64,000 nucleotides of DNA, from NCBI GenBank assembly GCA_023433505.1, contig JAEZCO010000048.1:62001-126000 (forward strand), read 5' to 3'. Origin of the DNA: Bacillota bacterium. GTDB lineage: Bacteria; Bacillota; Clostridia; Acetivibrionales; DTU013. How positions within the stretch are numbered: the first letter of the stretch is position 1; each line of letters opens with the position of its first letter. Under the pieces are notes generated by a model. The model saw nothing but the letters and a program-made list of their open reading frames with translations, did not search any database and was not told the DNA's origin. Of the stretch, positions 34,489-43,549 are shown in pieces. Made by a program: the position numbers and the translations under genes.

Positions 34489-36168
34489 ATGTACAGGCTG
34501 TTGATCGTCGATGACGAACCGCACGTAGCGGACTGGCTGTTTCAGCTTTTTACCGAGACAGGCTTCCCGGAGCTGGATATTTACAAGGTATATAATGCCT
34601 ACGACGCTATGGATATGCTGGGGAGGGCAAAAATCGACATTTTGCTGACCGATATCAACATGCCCGGTATGAATGGCATACAGCTGATGGAAAAGGTGCG
34701 CAAATACTGGCCGGAATGCCGGATTATCTTCCTGACGGGCTATAATGATTTTGACTATGCCTATCAGGCAATTGAGAATGACGTAGACGGATATGTACTG
34801 AAAAACGAAGATGACAGCAGGATCATAAAGGCTGTAGAGAAAGCAAAGAAGGTGCTGGATGAAAGTCTCCAAAACCAGGAGCTTATCACCCGGGCCACGG
34901 AGCAGCTTCGTATAGCCCTGCCCCTGCAGCAGAAGGATTTCTTATCGAGGCTCATGAAAGGAGCCGGGATAGCCGCCGAAGACAGAAGGCTCCAGTTCGG
35001 CGAACTCGATATACCGTTGGATTCGGACTCTCCGGTCATCCTGCTGCTGGGGAGGATTGACGACCTGATATGCAATGAGTCTTATACCGGGAGACAGAAG
35101 GTGATATGCCTGACACAGGTCATCTCCGACAGATATCTGGCGGCAAATGTGAGGAACGTTCAGGTACTGCTGGAGGATGATACGCTTGTGTGGATCGTTC
35201 AGCCAATGGATACGGCCTCTCCCGGAAGTCTGGACAGCGCGGCGATTTTCGTCAAGGAAACCATGGAAACCGTTCAGAATGCATGCTTGCAGACTGTGGG
35301 CCATGTGATTTCGTTTATTGCCGGAATGGAACCGTGCAGTTGGGAAAATGCTTATGAGCGTCTGCAAAGCCTGAAGAAGTATCTGAGCTCCGCCGCCGGT
35401 AAGGGAAAGGGTCTGCTGATCACGGACAAAAGCTTCGAAGGCTTGCTTGAAAACGGGGTTATAGAGCATGACCCCGAAGTTTTGAAATCCCTGGAAAATT
35501 TTAAAAAGGCAAGCTTTTTGAAAATATACCTGGAGCGGGGGATGCGGGAGGAATTCCTCCAAAGCCTGCAGGATATCACGGCGTGCCTGAAAGAGGTCAA
35601 AAGCATGAATTACGGGCCTGCACAGGAGATCTACTTTTCCATTGCCGTCATGCTGCTTTCCTATATCAATGCCGCAAGACTCACGGAAAAAATAGCATTT
35701 AAGCTTGGCCTCAACGGCTTAATGGACTTGAATGCCCACGAAAGCTGGAATGACGCCACTGCCTATTTATCCGCCATGGCCGCAGCGATCTTTCAGATCA
35801 AGGAAAGCGAGCAGGGGAAGGCGGATTATGACATCATCCACCGCCTTGAACAGTATATTGAAAAGCATCTCCACGAGGATATATCCCTTGTCAGGCTGGC
35901 CGGATATGTCTATCTCAACCCATCCTATCTTTCACGTTTCTTCAAACAGGTCACGGGTAAGAATTTATCAGAATATATCGTGGAATTGAAGGTGTCAAAG
36001 GCCATGGAGTTTCTTGAAGATGACAGGCTAAAGATCAGCGAGATCTCCTCAAGGCTGGGCTTTGAATCCCCCAACTATTTCGCCAGATTTTTTAAAAAAG
36101 CATCGGGCAGGACGCCCCAGGACTACCGGGACTTCATTTTAACAGGTAAACAAAAGATAGATAGGTAA
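34489..36168 (+). CDS. YesN-type response regulator with AraC HTH
   Basis: A 559-residue regulator. It has a receiver domain (1-120) with acid residues D8-D9 and phospho-acceptor D55 (LLTDINMPGMNG), a long middle domain, and a C-terminal AraC-type double HTH (about 455-555; LAGYVYLNPSYLSRFFKQVTG, ISSRLGFESPNYFARFFKK). It should bind the 42-bp element in front of the substrate-binding protein gene and of the beta-helix gene. The last codons of this gene are part of that element. Confidence 0.92.
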   Translation: MYRLLIVDDEPHVADWLFQLFTETGFPELDIYKVYNAYDAMDMLGRAKIDILLTDINMPGMNGIQLMEKVRKYWPECRIIFLTGYNDFDYAYQAIENDVDGYVLKNEDDSRIIKAVEKAKKVLDESLQNQELITRATEQLRIALPLQQKDFLSRLMKGAGIAAEDRRLQFGELDIPLDSDSPVILLLGRIDDLICNESYTGRQKVICLTQVISDRYLAANVRNVQVLLEDDTLVWIVQPMDTASPGSLDSAAIFVKETMETVQNACLQTVGHVISFIAGMEPCSWENAYERLQSLKKYLSSAAGKGKGLLITDKSFEGLLENGVIEHDPEVLKSLENFKKASFLKIYLERGMREEFLQSLQDITACLKEVKSMNYGPAQEIYFSIAVMLLSYINAARLTEKIAFKLGLNGLMDLNAHESWNDATAYLSAMAAAIFQIKESEQGKADYDIIHRLEQYIEKHLHEDISLVRLAGYVYLNPSYLSRFFKQVTGKNLSEYIVELKVSKAMEFLEDDRLKISEISSRLGFESPNYFARFFKKASGRTPQDYRDFILTGKQKIDR

Positions 36169-36208
36169 AAACCTTGCTATATATTTTGAATTCCGGCCGG
36201 TATATAAT
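36144..36208 (+). promoter_or_regulatory. activator-dependent promoter of the ABC importer (42-bp shared element)
   Basis: The 42-bp block 36144-36185 contains two AGGTAAA half sites 19 bp apart (36144 and 36163). It ends in TATATT (36180-36185) and is followed after 17 bp by TATAAT (36203-36208). It is the partner of the element at 32517-32558 and overlaps the 3' end of the response regulator gene. Confidence 0.75.
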
Positions 36209-36371
36209 AACCCCGAAAGGTCTTGAACGCGTTCTTTCCGTGAGCTCCGGAAAGCATCAGGCCCGGGAAACGGTTAAGCAGCCGCAGTAAAAGGCCGTCG
36301 GTTTTTGAGATCCATGGTGATCAGATCTGTTGCGCTCAAGTCGAAGCATAAATTTGCAGGAGGAATTGAAG

Positions 36372-38072
36372 ATGAAAGTATTGTTGAAAAAGGCTTCAGC
36401 TATTTTGCTGGCACTAAGTATCGTTATTGCACTGGCCGCCTGTGGAGGCTCAAAGGTTGAAAACACATCCGCACCTGCTGTTGACGGCACGGCTCCGGCA
36501 ACCACCGCTGCCGCAACGGAAGAGGTAAAATCCGATCCCTTCAAAATGGACCAGGTTGTTACCATGACAGTATCCAAAGGCGTATCGGACGACCATTCCT
36601 ACCCGGAGGGCGACGACCCGCAGAATAATCCGGTTTACAAGAACTTCGAAAACAATGTGGGCATCAAATTTGTCAATGCATTTACCACCTCGGGAGATTA
36701 TTATACTCCGGGGAATGCCTACTACCAGAAACTTAAGCTTGCAATCGCCGGCAATGACATACCGGACATGGTTGTATGTGATATCAATACCATGGACATA
36801 TTGATAAAAAATGATATGGTCATGGACTTAAAACCTGCCTATGAGAAGTTTGCCACCGATAATTTAAAGAAGGTGGTGGGCTTCAGGGATAATATCGCCT
36901 TTACTCCTGTGACCAATGGGGAGAAAATTTATGCCATGCCTGTCACCGGTGACGGTTTCAACGGTGTATCACTGATGTATCTCCGGCAGGATTGGCTTGA
37001 TAAGCTGAAGCTGCAGGCTCCCAAGACCATGGAGGAGATGTTTGAGCTTGCAAAGACTTTTGCCGCCCAGGACCCTGACGGCAATAGCAAGGCGGATACC
37101 CTGGGACTTTATATGGATAAGGATCTTATCCATCAGACTACCCTCCAGGGCATAATGAATGCCTATGGAGTTTACCCCCAGCAATATATAAGCGGAGCTG
37201 ACGGCAAACTGACATACGGCAGCCTTGACCCGAAGGCAAAGGATGCTTTGACCAAGCTGAACGAATTATTCACAGCAGGAGCTGTCGACAAGGAATTTGC
37301 CATCAAGGACAGGGTGAAGGCAGTCGAAAAGGTTGCCGAAGGCAAGATCGGCATTTATGTAGGCGAGTTCTGGTCTCCCATCTGGCCTCTGGCGGACGGA
37401 CACAAGAACAATCCGCAATCCGACTGGGTAGCCTACCCCATGCCGGGTTCCACTGGCAGCGAATTTGTTCCATACTCCCCTCTGCCAGTCAGTTATTATG
37501 TAGCGCTGAAAAAGGGCTATCAATACCCAGAAGCAATTATTAAAGCCTTCAACAACCAGGCGCAGTCCTTCTATGAAAACGACAGTGCCTACAACAAGGA
37601 ATGGGACAGACTGACCATGCAGGATGAGAAGTACAAGGCGATCAGCGCCCAATTGAATAACTGGGCTCCCTTCTATATCGATTCACCTACCAAGAACTAC
37701 GACTGTGCACAGCATGTGAAACAGGCCCTGGATAAAGACAACCCCAATCCGGACGCGTGCATCAATGCATACGAAAAAGATGTGCTGGCAAAGTGCCAGA
37801 CCGATACGGAGGACAACTGGGGGACCAGGAAAATTTTCCTGGAAGCGGAATTGGCCTTTGACAATTACAAGAATTACAAAACCACGGCATATCTGGGGGG
37901 ACCTACCGATTCCCAGGTGAAGCTGGCGGAAACCTTGAATAAATTTGAAACGGAAGAGTTCACCAAAATGATTATCAAGGGCGACATCGACAAGGAATTC
38001 GACTTCTTTGTGAAGAAGTGGTATGAGCTTGGCGGACAAAAGATACTGGATGAAATGGCGGCGGCCAGGTAA
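36372..38072 (+). CDS. ABC sugar transporter substrate-binding lipoprotein
   Basis: A 566-residue LplA/CUT1-type extracellular solute-binding protein. It has a lipoprotein signal with lipobox LAAC, the lipidated Cys at position 24, then a Ser/Thr/Ala-rich linker and a two-lobe binding fold (PDMVVCDINTMD, PVTNGEKIYAMPVTG, RQDWLDKLKLQAPKTMEEM). Start ATG 36372 follows GGAGGAATTGAAG; the frame is open further upstream without a ribosome binding site. It binds an oligosaccharide for the two permeases downstream. The shared regulatory element lies 190 bp upstream. Confidence 0.92.
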   Translation: MKVLLKKASAILLALSIVIALAACGGSKVENTSAPAVDGTAPATTAAATEEVKSDPFKMDQVVTMTVSKGVSDDHSYPEGDDPQNNPVYKNFENNVGIKFVNAFTTSGDYYTPGNAYYQKLKLAIAGNDIPDMVVCDINTMDILIKNDMVMDLKPAYEKFATDNLKKVVGFRDNIAFTPVTNGEKIYAMPVTGDGFNGVSLMYLRQDWLDKLKLQAPKTMEEMFELAKTFAAQDPDGNSKADTLGLYMDKDLIHQTTLQGIMNAYGVYPQQYISGADGKLTYGSLDPKAKDALTKLNELFTAGAVDKEFAIKDRVKAVEKVAEGKIGIYVGEFWSPIWPLADGHKNNPQSDWVAYPMPGSTGSEFVPYSPLPVSYYVALKKGYQYPEAIIKAFNNQAQSFYENDSAYNKEWDRLTMQDEKYKAISAQLNNWAPFYIDSPTKNYDCAQHVKQALDKDNPNPDACINAYEKDVLAKCQTDTEDNWGTRKIFLEAELAFDNYKNYKTTAYLGGPTDSQVKLAETLNKFETEEFTKMIIKGDIDKEFDFFVKKWYELGGQKILDEMAAAR

Positions 38073-38087
38073 AAGGATACAGGCATA

Positions 38088-38117
38088 CCACGGCGTCCGG
38101 TAAAAAGGACGCCGTGG
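38088..38117 (+). terminator. strong hairpin between binding-protein and permease genes
   Basis: CCACGGCGTCC (38088-38098) and GGACGCCGTGG (38107-38117) form a perfect 11-bp stem with an 8-nt loop and no T-run. It probably protects the upstream mRNA end or partly ends transcription, so the binding protein is made in excess over the permeases. Confidence 0.7.
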
Positions 38118-38186
38118 CCACCTGAAGCACTTTTACTGCCTGCACCGGGAGCCGGATTTCTCAGAAAAACAGGACGGAGTTCTAAA

Positions 38187-39104
38187 ATGACTGCGAAAAT
38201 AAAAACCTTCAATAAAAGCTTCAGATCCACATGGCAGCTGCATATGCTGGTGCTGCCGGGATTTATTCTGCTGGTGGTATTCGGGTACATTCCGCTGATG
38301 GGTATAACCCTCGCCTTTAAAGAATTCTCACCGGTCAAGGGGATATGGGGCTCCAACTGGACCGGATTGGAAAACTTCAAGTACATGCTGTCCCTGCCCG
38401 ACACCTTTACGGCAATTAAAAATACCTTCATTATTTCAATCCTGAAGATCGTGCTGTCTTTCCCCGTTCCAATCGTATTCGCGCTTTTGCTTAATGAAGT
38501 GGGCAGCAAGCTTTGCAAGAAACTGGTCCAGACCTCGGTATACCTTCCCTATTTTGTCTCATGGGTACTGCTGGCGGGTATAATGATCGACATGTTTTCA
38601 TCAGACGGAGGCCTGGTCAACCAGATTATCGGGGTATTCGGCGTCAAACCCTTATACTTTCTGGGGGATAACCGGCTTTTTATCTGGGTCATCATCTTCA
38701 GTGACATCTGGAAGACCTTTGGGTATTTATCTGTAATATATCTTGCGGCACTTACGAATATCGACCCAGGACTATATGAGGCTTCCTATATGGATGGGGC
38801 AAACCGGTGGCAGCAGACCTGGCATATCACCATCCCGGGCATCCTGCCGGTCATCGTATTGATGAGCTGCCTGTCCCTGGGGAATATAATGAACGCAAAC
38901 TTTGATCAGATATTTAATCTGTATAACCCCATGGTATATCAATCTTCAGACATTATTGACACGCTGGTGTACAGAATTACCTTTTTAAATTTCGATTACA
39001 GCCTGGGCACGGCTTTAGGCCTCTTTAAGGGAGTGGTCAGCTTTATCATGCTGGTGGCGGGATACAGGCTGGCCTACAGGACGACGGGGTATAAAATATT
39101 CTAG
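38187..39104 (+). CDS. ABC transporter permease, LplB type
   Basis: A 305-residue membrane permease with about six TM helices and the EAA loop motif YEASYMDGANRWQQTWHITI (about 200-219), which contacts the ATPase. It forms a heterodimeric channel with the next gene product and delivers oligosaccharide received from the lipoprotein. No ATPase gene lies in the operon; this CUT1 subtype normally uses a shared MsmX-type ATPase. Confidence 0.92.
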   Translation: MTAKIKTFNKSFRSTWQLHMLVLPGFILLVVFGYIPLMGITLAFKEFSPVKGIWGSNWTGLENFKYMLSLPDTFTAIKNTFIISILKIVLSFPVPIVFALLLNEVGSKLCKKLVQTSVYLPYFVSWVLLAGIMIDMFSSDGGLVNQIIGVFGVKPLYFLGDNRLFIWVIIFSDIWKTFGYLSVIYLAALTNIDPGLYEASYMDGANRWQQTWHITIPGILPVIVLMSCLSLGNIMNANFDQIFNLYNPMVYQSSDIIDTLVYRITFLNFDYSLGTALGLFKGVVSFIMLVAGYRLAYRTTGYKIF

Positions 39105-39179
39105 CACAGTAGTTAAGTTGGCAAGAGTACTATTAATGGACGGTCGGAAGTCCACAGACGAATTCAGGAGAAGGCTTCT

Positions 39180-40061
39180 ATGGTTAAAAACAAAATTGGT
39201 ACAGAGTTCAGTTACTTTCGGATAGTAAATTTTTTCATTCTCGGGCTGGCGGCTTTTTCATGCCTGATGCCTGTCATCCACATCCTGGCGGTTTCCCTCA
39301 GCAGCAGCTCCGCCAGCGCGGCAAACCTTGTAAGGTTCTGGCCGGTGGAGTTCACCCTTAAATCCTACGAACTGCTGCTGCAAAGGGATGATTTTTTCCT
39401 CTCATTTTATGTCAGTGTAAAAAGAGCCGTACTTGGCACCGGAATCAATGTACTTACCTCCGTCATCATGGCGTATCCCCTGTCAAAAACCGCCAAGGTC
39501 TTTCCAGGAAGGCGCGTTTATATTTCCGCCATGGCCTTCCTGATGGTTTTTAACGGAGGTATTGTACCGTTATATATCGTTGTAAGGGATCTGAAACTTA
39601 TCGACACGATCTGGGCGTTGGTATTGCCCTCCGGTGTGCAGATATTTAATGTGATACTTATGCTGAACTTCTTTAAGGAACTGCCCCAGGAGATAGAAGA
39701 GTCGGCTTTTGTGGACGGAGCGTCCTATATCCGGGTACTGGCAAGCATTATTATCCCCATGTCGGTGACGGTAATTGCCACCATCACCCTTTTCAGCTTC
39801 GTATTCCACTGGAATTCCTGGTTTGACGGCCTCATCTATAACAACAACAGCCGGAACTATCCGCTCCAGACATACATGAACGGGATCGTTACGGGAAAGG
39901 ACATCAAGTCCCTTGACCAGGCACAAATATACTCAGAAATCTCTTCGCGGACCTTAAGAAGCGCACAGATCTTTATCTCCATGCTGCCGGTCCTGCTGAT
40001 CTATCCTTTCCTGCAGAAATATTTTATCAAGGGGATCATTGTCGGGTCGGTAAAGGGGTAG
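39180..40061 (+). CDS. ABC transporter permease, YtcP/CUT1 type
   Basis: A 293-residue second permease with six predicted TM helices, a FFKELPQEIEESAFVDGASY EAA-type loop and the characteristic C-terminus PFLQKYFIKGIIVGSVKG. It pairs with the upstream LplB-type subunit. ATG 39180 follows an AGGAGAAGG site. The gene is followed by a long dispersed repeat and the GH38 gene. Confidence 0.92.
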   Translation: MVKNKIGTEFSYFRIVNFFILGLAAFSCLMPVIHILAVSLSSSSASAANLVRFWPVEFTLKSYELLLQRDDFFLSFYVSVKRAVLGTGINVLTSVIMAYPLSKTAKVFPGRRVYISAMAFLMVFNGGIVPLYIVVRDLKLIDTIWALVLPSGVQIFNVILMLNFFKELPQEIEESAFVDGASYIRVLASIIIPMSVTVIATITLFSFVFHWNSWFDGLIYNNNSRNYPLQTYMNGIVTGKDIKSLDQAQIYSEISSRTLRSAQIFISMLPVLLIYPFLQKYFIKGIIVGSVKG

Positions 40062-40108
40062 TGTTATGTAACATCTAAATGCTGTCATTGGTATGAAAAG
40101 GAGTCTAG

Positions 40109-40174
40109 TGTAGGGGCGACCACTGGTCGCCCACCCTGAAAGGACTTGGATGGCGATCAGTGATCGCCGCTACA
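40109..40174 (+). repeat. composite palindromic dispersed repeat, copy 4
   Basis: GGGGCGACCACTGGTCGCCC, then about 22 bp, then GGCGATCAGTGATCGCCGCTACA, in reverse orientation to the copies at 4047 and 27518. It is preceded by TCATTGGTATGAAAAGGAGTC and followed by TTTTTCATA, the same flanking module as at 63896. Confidence 0.85.
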
Positions 40175-40189
40175 TTTTTCATATTCAGG

Positions 40190-40275
40190 TGTGCCACTCT
40201 GTGGCATGGCATTCTGAGCGCAGCGGAGAATCCTTATAAGCCGGATCCTTCGCTAGCGCTTAGGATGACATTGAA
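40190..40275 (+). repeat. dispersed repeat modules after copy 4
   Basis: GTGCCACTCTGTGGCATGG (hairpin) is followed by ATTCTGAGCGCAGCGGAGAA and GGATCCTTCGCTAGCGC. Related pieces occur at 3976-4021 and 63973-63992. They fill the 285-bp gap before the GH38 gene; no promoter was recognised there. Confidence 0.6.
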
Positions 40276-40346
40276 AAATGTTTATTAAAGCTTTAAAGAT
40301 GACAGAGTACTAGTTTTATTTTTGCACCCATACGGGAGGAAGCATT

Positions 40347-43184
40347 ATGGGAGAAATAGAAGGCAGATTAAACAGGCTTAAGCAAAAGACATCGGGATAC
40401 TGGGCTGAAAGGATCCTCTCACAGTTTGAGTATGCTGCGGAGCTGTCCAGAGTAAAAGCAGGCAAGTATGACAGCCTGATATGCAAGGCCCTCGCCTACC
40501 TTGAGGACTATTACGCCAAGGAAGGCGTATTGACGAAGTCCGCTGTTCAGGCAGCAGAAGATATGCTTCATGAGCTTTCAGGAGATGCAAAAAGCTATCA
40601 TATTATCTGTGCCGCCCACGCCCACATAGACATGAACTGGATGTGGGGCCTTGCTGAAACAGTGGCTATCACCATCGACACCTTCAGGACCATGCTTGAT
40701 ATGATGAAGGAGTATCCCGATTTTACATTTTCTCAGTCACAGGCTTCCGTTTACAGGATCGTTGAAGAATATGACCTGGAGATGCTTAAGGAGATCAAGG
40801 CCAGGATTAAAGAGGGACGGTGGGAGGTCACAGCCTCTACCTGGGTTGAGACGGATAAAAATATGCCCAACGGCGAAAGCCTGACAAGGCATATCCTTTA
40901 TACAAAGGAATACCTTTCCGGGCTTCTGGAAATAGCGCCCGATTCCTTAAATCTGGACTTCGAGCCGGATACCTTCGGACACAGCCTGAATGTCCCCGAG
41001 ATACTCACCCGCGGCGGGATAAAGTATTATTACCACTGCAGAGGCTATGACGGACATAATATCTACCGGTGGAGATCGCCTTCAGGCAGCACGATTCTGG
41101 TTTACAGGGAGCGGGACTGGTACAATGCCGATATAAGGCCCGATATAGCCCGTTCTGTGCCGGAATTCTGCTCCTCCAATGGTATAAACACAATATTGAA
41201 GGTCTATGGCGTAGGAGACCATGGAGGCGGCCCCACAAGAAGGGATATCGAGAAAATCATGGATATGTCCGGCTGGCCCGTATTTCCCTCCATAAGGTTC
41301 GGGACATTCCGGGAATATTTCAGGCTCCTCGAGGGTCAGGCCGACCAACTGCCCGTGGTTGAAGGCGAGCTGAACTTTATTTTCCGCGGCTGTTATACCA
41401 CGCAGACCAGGATAAAGCTGTCAAACAGAATCGGAGAGGCCAGACTCAACGAAGCGGAAGCTTTCGGCGCAATGGCATCGGTCTTTGCCGGAACGGCATA
41501 TCCCGGCGAGGCCTTGAAGGATGCATGGAAAAAGGTTCTGTTCAGCCATTTTCACGACATTCTACCCGGTTCGGGGATGACCGATACCAGGGAATATACC
41601 CTGGGACAGTTCCAACAGGTGCAGTCCGCCGCGAACATGGGAATCAGCAAGGCACTCAGAAGTATCGCCGGACAAATTGATACGGCTTCGCTTATCGCGA
41701 TGGAGCAGGACTGCAGGGATACGGTATCCGAAGGGGCCGGTGCCGGCTATGCCGTCGATGATTATGGTATTCCGCAGACAGAAAGGGGTAAGGGCAGAAA
41801 CCGGATATTCCATTTTTTCAACCCATCGGCACATGACCGTACGGAGACTGTTGAAGTCACTGTCTGGGACTGGCCCGGCGACAAATCAAGGATCCGTTTC
41901 ACCGATGCGGTATTGAATGAAGTGAAACACCAATTGCTAGAGCCCAATGTTTTCCATCCTACGGAAAGTTACTGGGGACACACCAATTTCCGTCTTGCCG
42001 TAGATGTAAGCGTGCCAGCCTGCGGCTACAGCACATACCTCCTTGGGGAAGCAAGCCGTAGCGCACCGGGATACGGTCCCGTCCCGGACAATTGGTATCT
42101 GGAAAGGCCGGAGAGCTATGTAATGGAAAATGCGTTGATAAAGGTTGCCTTTGATCCTTCGGATGCGACCATAAGCTCTTTTTTTGACAAGAGGACAGGA
42201 AAGGAACTGGTTGACGCTTCACGGAAGTCCGGCGTTTTCAGACTTGTTGACGAAGATGACGCAAAAGGAATGACCGCATGGATCATCGGAAGGTACATGA
42301 ACATAACCAACCTGACCCGGGATGTAAAGATCCGCGCTATGCACCTGAACAAGGACAATATCAAGCAGTGGCTGTCTTTTGAGACAGGCTTCGGAGCTTC
42401 TTGCCTGAAAGTCACCGTTTCCCTGGACCACAACAGTTGTGCCCTGGATTATACGGTGATATGCGATTGGCTTGAAATCGGCCGGAAGGGCAAGTCGGTG
42501 CCTCAGTTGAATTTTTATATACCCTTTGCCTATAACTCCACAGAATATAAATATGATATTCCTTATGGCACAATCATCAGGGAAGCGGCTGATGCCGATG
42601 TGCCGGCAAACAGCTGGGCGCTTGCAATGCCCGGACAAAAAGGCGGCAGCGCCATTATGGCGGTTACCGGGACAAAGTATGGCTTTAGAGGGTTTAACAA
42701 TTCCATTTCGCTGACATTGATCCGAAGCTCCTATGACCCTGACCCGTATCCCGAATTGGGCGTGCATAAATTCAAGTTCAGAGTATGTGCAGTAATGGAA
42801 CCGGAGGACAATGCATCCGTCCTTCAGGCTGCCTATGATTATAACCACCCCATCTATTCTATTCCCAACGCAAGGCATGAAGGCACCCTGCCTTACAAAA
42901 AGAGCTTCATGTCGCTTGAGAAGGGCACTGCCATACTATCGGCCGTCAAGATGCCGGAAGCGGCAAACAATGCCCGCAGGCTCATAATGAGGGCGTATGA
43001 AACAAGCGGCATGAAAACCAGGACAGTGGTACGCTTTGCAGAAAAGATTGAAAAAGGCTATTTTATGGATTTCAATGAAAATCCCCTTCCGCCGGATTTG
43101 CGGATGGAAATCGACGGGTGCGGAATTGCTTTTGAAATGGGGCCATGGCAGGTCTCTACTGTGTGTATTGAATTCAAGGGATAG
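40347..43184 (+). CDS. GH38 alpha-mannosidase
   Basis: A 945-residue enzyme that removes alpha-mannose residues. The zinc ligands are in HAHIDMNW (H93, D95), the nucleophile is D208 in EPDTFGHS, and a further ligand region is FSHFHDILPGSG. The N-terminal barrel is followed by the helical middle and the beta-sandwich C-terminal domains of the family. No signal peptide is visible, so it probably acts on imported mannosides in the cytoplasm. GGGAGG precedes ATG 40347. It is followed by a rhamnose mutarotase, a UroD-like gene and GH43 in close order. Confidence 0.93.
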   Translation: MGEIEGRLNRLKQKTSGYWAERILSQFEYAAELSRVKAGKYDSLICKALAYLEDYYAKEGVLTKSAVQAAEDMLHELSGDAKSYHIICAAHAHIDMNWMWGLAETVAITIDTFRTMLDMMKEYPDFTFSQSQASVYRIVEEYDLEMLKEIKARIKEGRWEVTASTWVETDKNMPNGESLTRHILYTKEYLSGLLEIAPDSLNLDFEPDTFGHSLNVPEILTRGGIKYYYHCRGYDGHNIYRWRSPSGSTILVYRERDWYNADIRPDIARSVPEFCSSNGINTILKVYGVGDHGGGPTRRDIEKIMDMSGWPVFPSIRFGTFREYFRLLEGQADQLPVVEGELNFIFRGCYTTQTRIKLSNRIGEARLNEAEAFGAMASVFAGTAYPGEALKDAWKKVLFSHFHDILPGSGMTDTREYTLGQFQQVQSAANMGISKALRSIAGQIDTASLIAMEQDCRDTVSEGAGAGYAVDDYGIPQTERGKGRNRIFHFFNPSAHDRTETVEVTVWDWPGDKSRIRFTDAVLNEVKHQLLEPNVFHPTESYWGHTNFRLAVDVSVPACGYSTYLLGEASRSAPGYGPVPDNWYLERPESYVMENALIKVAFDPSDATISSFFDKRTGKELVDASRKSGVFRLVDEDDAKGMTAWIIGRYMNITNLTRDVKIRAMHLNKDNIKQWLSFETGFGASCLKVTVSLDHNSCALDYTVICDWLEIGRKGKSVPQLNFYIPFAYNSTEYKYDIPYGTIIREAADADVPANSWALAMPGQKGGSAIMAVTGTKYGFRGFNNSISLTLIRSSYDPDPYPELGVHKFKFRVCAVMEPEDNASVLQAAYDYNHPIYSIPNARHEGTLPYKKSFMSLEKGTAILSAVKMPEAANNARRLIMRAYETSGMKTRTVVRFAEKIEKGYFMDFNENPLPPDLRMEIDGCGIAFEMGPWQVSTVCIEFKG

Positions 43185-43214
43185 TTTTTTAAGAAGGTCA
43201 TTGAGGAGGTCATT

Positions 43215-43529
43215 ATGGAAAGAGTTGCTTTCAGAATTCGGCTGAGGCCGGGAATGCAGGATGAGTATAAAAAAAGACATGACAACCTCTGGCCTGAAAT
43301 GACGGAGGTTCTGAACGAGGCCGGAATACACAATTATACCATATGGAATGTGGAAAATGATTTGTTTGGCTACTACGAGACCAGTGACAGCGCATATTCC
43401 AACAGTGTGCTGGCAAACAGTGCTGTGGTTGACCGGTGGAACAGGTACATGGAAGCTGTCATTGTCTTCGACATAGATTCAAAAACAGGAACACTGCCTG
43501 AGATGAAGCTTGTATTTTACCATAAATAG
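43215..43529 (+). CDS. rhaM: L-rhamnose mutarotase
   Basis: A 104-residue RhaM/DUF718 protein that speeds up interconversion of the alpha and beta anomers of L-rhamnose. The catalytic His is H22 in KRHDNLWPE, followed by the family motif AGIHNYTIW and a C-terminal region with VVDRWNRYM. TTGAGGAGG precedes ATG 43215. It lies 30 bp after the alpha-mannosidase, hinting that rhamnose (or a similar deoxy sugar) is part of the glycan processed here. Confidence 0.9.
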   Translation: MERVAFRIRLRPGMQDEYKKRHDNLWPEMTEVLNEAGIHNYTIWNVENDLFGYYETSDSAYSNSVLANSAVVDRWNRYMEAVIVFDIDSKTGTLPEMKLVFYHK

Positions 43530-43549
43530 CCGAGTAATGGAGGAAGGGT

